A DNA stretch of 64,000 nucleotides from Pterobdella sp. o SKG-2022 (taxonomy: Eukaryota > Annelida > Clitellata > Hirudinida > Piscicolidae), in assembly GCA_964035795.1 (NCBI GenBank), contig OZ038320.1, positions 23,702,589 through 23,766,588 of the forward strand, in the 5' to 3' direction. The notes below the pieces were generated by a model, which was not told where the DNA came from, searched no databases, and worked only from the letters and a program-made list of their open reading frames with translations. Both the position numbers and the translations under genes were made by a program. Shown piece by piece: positions 58,218 through 64,000 of the stretch (its first letter is position 1; each line of letters starts with the position of its first letter).

Positions 58218-61200
58218 ATGTCTATCTATGAAACAATGCTCGAAGGCGATTATATACGTTCCAAGCAGAGAAGAGATTCTGCAATGATGGATGATAGAGC
58301 CAAATTTTCAAGGTCAAACTATGCTCTACTTGTGAATAATCTCAACAAATACTACCAACTTGGTAATTTACCATATAATGCTTTTCTGCAAATTTGTTTG
58401 AAATAATTTCATTTTAACTATGAAAAAATTTTAAGTTAATACAAGTTAATTAAAAAAAATTAAATCATAAGTTAGAACTTTTGTTTCATTATCAATAAAA
58501 ATAATTGTAAACTTTCTTCAAAATATTCAAATCTTATTAATTAGAGTCTTTATAAATGAAAAAACAATAAAACATAAACTAATGCATAATTTCTCAACAA
58601 CTCCCAGTGAAGCGACAGATAATTTCACACCAGAACTTGACCACTGGCTTGTTCCCCAGAGAAACTCAGCAGCCATTGCAGAAACAAGTGGCACACATCA
58701 GAGACAATATATACTGCTCTGTTGTTATTTGGACTCTGGCCCAAGCATACAAGTATTTTCATAGTTGTTGCCAACCTTGTCTTAGCATGGAAATCGACAT
58801 GAAATAATGCTGATATTTTTTTGTATCTATTATTATTTCTACTAATTTTTTTACATTCAGTTAAGAATTAGTTTTGTTTAGGAACTTTATGGTATTATTT
58901 AGGATTGTGGTTTTGAAAATGTATCTTAATAATAGTAGAATTAATTGTTAAAGATATTATTTTTTTTGATTTGCAAGTTTCTAGGAATTCAATATTTATA
59001 TTTTACCAGTAAACTTCAAATTATGAGGATTTATAAGAACATGTAAAAAAAAATTTTTTATTTAGCTAAAATTTCTAACAAGTGAAACCTTGTCATAATT
59101 TATTAGCAAAGTTGTAGAGAAAAGTTGAGAATTGAAATGGAAAAACCATAGATGTGAAAATTTTTGAAAAATGAATTGTTAAATTATGTAATATTGTTTT
59201 ATTTTAGGAGATGTATTTTAAAGTATTTATGAAGGGTGAAATTATTTTTTGATGTTTTAATTTGGAGTTTAACTCCTGCTCTCCTTCTTTTGTATCATTT
59301 GCATTCTCTTTAATATTGGGTCCCAGGCTTTGGTATTGACTTAAAATTGTGGGTCATTATAGCCACTGATTATTGTATTATGTTTTTTATTTTTAAGCTT
59401 TCACGAACTAGAGGGTTTTTTTGTGAAATCTTCTTATTTTTTTGGGGAAAAGTTGCGATTATCTCTGGTTTGTCCCAGTTTGTTTGGCCGTGATTACATT
59501 GGCAGGCATGCTTTGATATTCCTGATATTGTAGATTCTGGTTTTTTTGAACATATCTTATATGTATTTTTCATATTATTAGTTAATTTTCTATATTTTTT
59601 TTTAATGTATTTTAAACCATTTGCAATATAATTTTTTCAAAAGCTATTCTATCAGCATAAATTTCAATTTTTTTATATTTTATTAAATTTTGTTCAATTT
59701 GCTCAAAAAGTTTACGATCCTATTCAGATAACTAAGCATAGAACACCACATCTCAAATCTATGTTCAAAAATTACATCCACATTCTATTTTTAACACATC
59801 AGATCCATTTTATGCATCAAACATCACGTCCATTTCATGTTTTAAACATCACAGACACATAGATAATGACCAAGGTCGCACAAAAGAATTGATCTTGACA
59901 GCCACCAAATGCATGAGAGGGATACTTGAATGTTGGATGTACCAAACAAACAAGGTTTGTTACTGGGGTTTAAAAATTAGTGATTAAAAACTTGTGCTAG
60001 AGACACATTAACTAATATTGCATTAATTATACTAAACATTATATGGTGATGAAGTCTTTTACACTTTATTAATATACTTTTAGTCTTGTTTCATAAATAT
60101 TTTTTGAATATTACTATATTTCCTTGATACAACACATAAACCAACATCATAAACGTATGCACTTAGCTCCATATACCAACACACCTCCACTCACCAAACA
60201 GGTGGAGACGTTCAAGAGGAGTCAAATACCACAGAACTCACTGCACATCCTCTTCAGTCCCATAACTCAGGAGCCTGCCACCACTGACCAGGGGTACGAG
60301 CATCTGCAGGTTGTATCTTGGAGTTTCATTCTATTTCAGTTGTTGTTATTATTGTTGCTGTTTTTTGTATCATTTTAATTAATATCAATGTTCTTTTTGT
60401 TATTATGTATTTTGGAGAAAATAAATTTTGACTAGTGTTGTTGGTTTTATCATTTGTGCAGTAGGTTATGTTTATATCCTTCAAGTAAGGTTCTGTACAA
60501 ACAATTGCTGCCCAACAAGAAGCTTTGTTGTCGTGATCTGATGGTTTAATTACGTACTTATTACATTTTTTTATAAGAAGCTACGTCAAAAATTATTCTA
60601 TAAATCTTTTAATATACCACTATTTTCTCAGTACAACATAAATTTTTTAATAAGAAAATTTTGATCGCTAATTAAATAATCGATCTACTACTTATAAATA
60701 AAACGGACTCAACAGATTGACTGCATAGCTTTGTACCTGATCTTCCTCGTCCAAATGACCCAGTCTGGATGCCATGTAGGACGTTTATTTTCTTTTGAAT
60801 GAGTTTTGAATAGCATTAAGACAAGCAACTAAAGCGTTACCCATAATAGTATTTCAACTTAATGGCCCTAATTTAAATGTTTGCTTTAGAGTGAAAGATT
60901 TCACATTATGAACTTGTGCTAGATTGAAAATAGACGTAAAATGATTTTTTAGTGTTTAATCAAAACTTGATACAACAAAGAATTTTCTAGAAGTGAAACA
61001 AAGACATTGCAAAACTGTATAAAAATGGTTATAATAATAATGTAGTCTACTGCTGCAGATCTCGTAATGATACCATACCTATCAAAAGCTTTCGTATTTG
61101 AATAAAAACTATGCATGTGTCTGTTCACGGTATATACATAAATGATTAATATTTATAGATAGTTTTCAGTCAAGACGAAGTAAACTTTGTACAGAACCTT

Positions 61201-63663
61201 GTCTTTTACATAGAAAGGGCTTACAGAACACCAGACTTCGGCATCTGGGAGCGAGGCAACAAGTACAACAATGGCTCAGTTGAACTGCATGCCAGGTACC
61301 TACAGTTATTGTGCTTCTCTAGGATTCAACTTGGTGATGGGTTTTTAATACATTAAATTTATGCTACAATCCTTATTAAGTTCTACTTCACCACGTTCAT
61401 TACATTTCAATTGCTCACCACAGCTCTATAGGCGCAGCAAAGGCTGCCTTGGAGGCGATCAATGGCACCAACCTGTTTGGGAAACTGGGATCGAATTCAT
61501 CTGTTGGTGCATTATTAAATTTCAACCACGTCTAGTTTTTGAATTATGAATTAGTTATTAGTTTTTTAAATATATTCATGTTCATAAATAAATTTGATAA
61601 TTAAAACAAATTCAAATCAAAAATTATTTAAACTTATTAAAAATTATAATTAATTAAAAATTATTCAAATTCACCAAAAAATAAAAATAATTAAGAGTTA
61701 TTCAAAGTAAATATAAATCATTTATCAAAATAATTTCTTAATAATCACCCTACCAAGTTTGACTGTTTGGATCGGCCATTTATATTCTAATTCATTATAA
61801 TTATTGTTTAAAAGATTATAATGATAGCTTTGCATGATCAACGTGTTACTTCATTAATAAAATGTTAATAGTAGAGCACAAAGGTGCTCAGAAATTTTAT
61901 TTAGAGACTTTTCGTAAAGATGGGGATGATGATGATGATGGTGGTGGGGATGTTGATGATTATGATGATATTAGTTCAACCACCACAAAGACTGAGTCAT
62001 ACATCTCACAGGTAGTTTTCATCGATATCGATGCCCACTATAGGAACCGCATCATCTTCGACACCCTGCTGCCGCGAGAGTCCTCTAGCGAGGTCTTTTG
62101 TTATTATATATTATTTTTTTTTTATTATTGCAGTTATTTATGTATTTTTTATTGTAGTTATCCTCGTATTGTTTTTTTCATTGCAGTTTTTTTTATGTTT
62201 ATTTTTTCAGTGTTATTACAAATTCCTGCTGTTAATACCAAAAAGTATTTAAAAATAGAATAATTCGTGTTTTGTTCTTTTTGAACTCAATTATGCATTT
62301 AACGGGCAATAATTTTATTTTCATAATGTGTTGTGGTTTCATTCATTGTTTATCAGAAATCCAAACCATCGATCATTTTCTTCATCCAAACGTTTGGTAA
62401 AGAAAAACGGGTTATAAACGGATTTGATTGATTGAAACGAACCACCAACAGAACACGGACGCAGCTCTGATCCCGACAGTAGGCTGGCCCTTCTTCGCCA
62501 TCCACGAGGAACAGCTTGCCCATCGCACTCTTGACAAGGCCATCAGAAAACTCAAAGGTGCCTTTTGTGAATGTTTTTTGTATATATTTTAACGATATAA
62601 ATGAATTTTAGTTTATATAGGTGATGTATACATTTAGAGGTTTATATATCTTTATAATCCAAGGGCTTATTCAACTGAGGCGTTGAAAACATTAACCAAA
62701 CCGTTTTTGAACGTTTTTATTATGTTTTTTAAGCTCTTTCGCCGAGTCTCTGTTGTATATTAGTTCGCTTTATGGAGGGCTTAACTGAAATGATTCATCA
62801 AATTACTAAATCTTTTTCAAAATTTTGATTTTCATGAGTTTTTGTAAGTTTTTTTTATATATGCACTACTCTCAAGCTCCATAATAAAAGTTCCATAACT
62901 CCATAAATAGATTTCAACCATAATAATAATTCGAAGGACCGTATGGTCTGAAGAGGTTCTTGAGGGATGGTTTCGGCACCGTATTGGAAGAGAAGAACAA
63001 GAAGTACCAGCCCTGTGATGTTAAGGTTTGTTCTGATGTTTTCTTTTAAATCAATTTTTTTTATTTGTGTTTTTTACATTGTTGTTTTTTTGGGGAAAAA
63101 AGTTTTGTGTGATGAAATCCGACCTATAATTATCTGTTTACCTTTTTTTGTTTTTATCTTATTTTTATTGATTTTTTTATTGATAGTATAAAGAATTTAC
63201 TTGAAACACGTTTCTCACAGTTGTTTGAGGATATCGAGTGTGAATGGCCTATCTTCCTCTGTTACCTCGCTATCAATAGTAACTTCACCATATTATACTT
63301 TTTTTAACAATCATAATAATAATAATAATAATATTCTTATTATTTTACGAAAGGCGTCTTCAAAGGGGACGTGGATACGGCAAAGGAATATCTTGCAGAG
63401 GTGAAACCCTTGATGGTTCATGAAAAATCAGGTTTGTTTTAGCGTTTCTACTGCTGTTGTTTTTTTATTTGTTGTCGGTTTTTTTTCAGGTCCTCTACTG
63501 CCCAAGTACTACTACGTTCCCAAAGGGTGTGTGGAAGATGAGCGATCGAAGCCTGGCTCGCAAATAAGACTGCCAAACTTCATGCCTAGAGAGGCCGACT
63601 CCGAGCACGAAGAAGACGTCTTTTTGTGGGGACAAGCTGTCTTCATCATTGCCAACCTGCTTG
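58218..63663 (+). CDS. PHKB: Phosphorylase b kinase beta regulatory subunit, 5' part (13 exons)
   Basis: Exons 58218-58362, 58608-58763, 59863-59954, 60202-60309, 60716-60775, 61159-61295, 61424-61502, 62012-62092, 62452-62557, 62937-63025, 63221-63278, 63354-63431, 63490-63663; all phases agree, giving about 454 residues before the window ends in intron 13. The beta subunit regulates the Ca2+/calmodulin-dependent kinase that activates glycogen phosphorylase. The glucoamylase-like (GH15-type) N-terminal domain is visible: [151 protein letters not shown] and LFLWGQA-type [23 protein letters not shown] and PGSQ match the beta and not the alpha subunit. The start [14 protein letters not shown] is inferred from the first in-frame ATG. 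The usual full length is about 1090 residues, so the C-terminal part lies beyond the window. Confidence 0.93.
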
Positions 63664-64000
63664 GTGTGTTTCTGGGGGTAATCGAAAATGAAAACTTGAG
63701 ATTTTCATAGTTTTTTTTTCTATTCTGCAATTTTATAGAGATGCGTCCGTTTCCATGCTAGCATGGAAACGGACTCAAAACGATGATGATTTTGAAACTT
63801 TACGTAAAGTATATTAACATTTTTTTCTTAATTTTTTGTTTATTAAAATTGTCTATAATTTTCAAGACTCATTAATTTTTTTCATTTGAAATTATTTAAT
63901 TTCAATAAAAAAAATCAAATTTAAATTGGTTTTTACTTCACTATTGATTTCATAAATCATTTTTTATATGTACTAATTTTCTCATTCTGATTGGTTCCAG
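63664..64000 (+). other. PHKB intron 13 (incomplete)
   Basis: Starts at gtgtgt after the exon 13 end. It carries the palindrome at 63745-63774, is otherwise AT-rich, and ends with ggttccag, which could be the acceptor of exon 14 at the window edge. Confidence 0.5.
63745..63774. repeat. 30-bp perfect palindrome, TE end relic
   Basis: Reads gtccgtttccatgct and its exact reverse complement, followed by tcaaaacgatgatgat. A catgctagcatgg hairpin followed by acg(a)tgatgatg is a recurrent end structure of retroposons in some invertebrates, notably molluscs. Only this end is visible. It lies in PHKB intron 13. Confidence 0.5.

Noticed and set aside
58218..63663. Phosphorylase kinase alpha subunit
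   Set aside because: KYYYVP, PGSQ, LLPRES and FLWGQA motifs match the beta subunit, while alpha-type motifs (for example the MWGQSLYIL context) do not fit.
1..64000. CRISPR arrays, bacterial operons or a prokaryotic defence system
   Set aside because: The window is eukaryotic with spliced genes. Regular repeats are microsatellites or retroposons, and no repeat-spacer pattern was seen.

Overview
This is a eukaryotic nuclear window from an invertebrate animal. It is AT-rich, it has GT-AG introns from under 100 bp to several kb, and its exons are noticeably less AT-rich than the introns. The genes (PLC-gamma, phosphorylase kinase beta, LSm11, a cadherin, a CD225/dispanin protein) are metazoan. 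The repeats (tRNA-Ile-derived SINEs with an L2-type tail, CR1/L2-like LINEs, a Penelope-like element, foldback MITEs) fit a spiralian or another non-vertebrate lineage. I cannot name the species. Almost all listed open reading frames are non-coding. The real genes were rebuilt exon by exon from splice sites, phase and homology known to me.

Layout. 1-10.2 kb is a large inverted duplication. Two arms (about 610-3145 and 6905-10175) each carry a three-exon CD225/dispanin gene. The right copy (minus strand, 10153-7405) is intact. The left copy (plus strand, 628-2623) has a stop codon, a frameshift and a destroyed splice donor. The spacer holds SINEs and a Penelope-like reverse transcriptase relic. 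10.7-11.0 kb is a LINE relic. 11974-13425 (minus) is a five-exon LSM11 gene encoding an unusually short protein. 14704-28877 (minus) is a 17-exon single-pass cadherin-repeat receptor, from signal peptide to cytoplasmic tail. 29-35.6 kb is intergenic and repeat-rich. It contains a 200-N assembly gap at 32951-33150 with nearly identical 1.7-1.8 kb blocks on both sides, probably an assembly overlap that was not merged. 35673-56570 (plus) is a complete 41-exon phospholipase C gamma gene whose exon phases all agree (1268 codons plus stop). A LINE sits in its intron 2 and a SINE in its intron 11. From 58218 (plus) to the window edge are the first 13 exons of the phosphorylase b kinase beta subunit.

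Function. PLC-gamma (receptor tyrosine kinase to IP3/Ca2+ signalling) lies about 1.65 kb upstream of, and on the same strand as, the beta subunit of Ca2+-activated phosphorylase kinase. The two products belong to the same broad Ca2+-signalling sphere, but nothing here shows co-regulation. LSm11 acts in U7 snRNP histone pre-mRNA processing. The cadherin and the dispanin are membrane proteins. No convincing new molecular system was found. The most distinctive items are the dispanin inverted duplication with one decaying arm, the compact LSm11, the cadherin with mostly lost Ca2+ motifs, and the SINE and MITE families.
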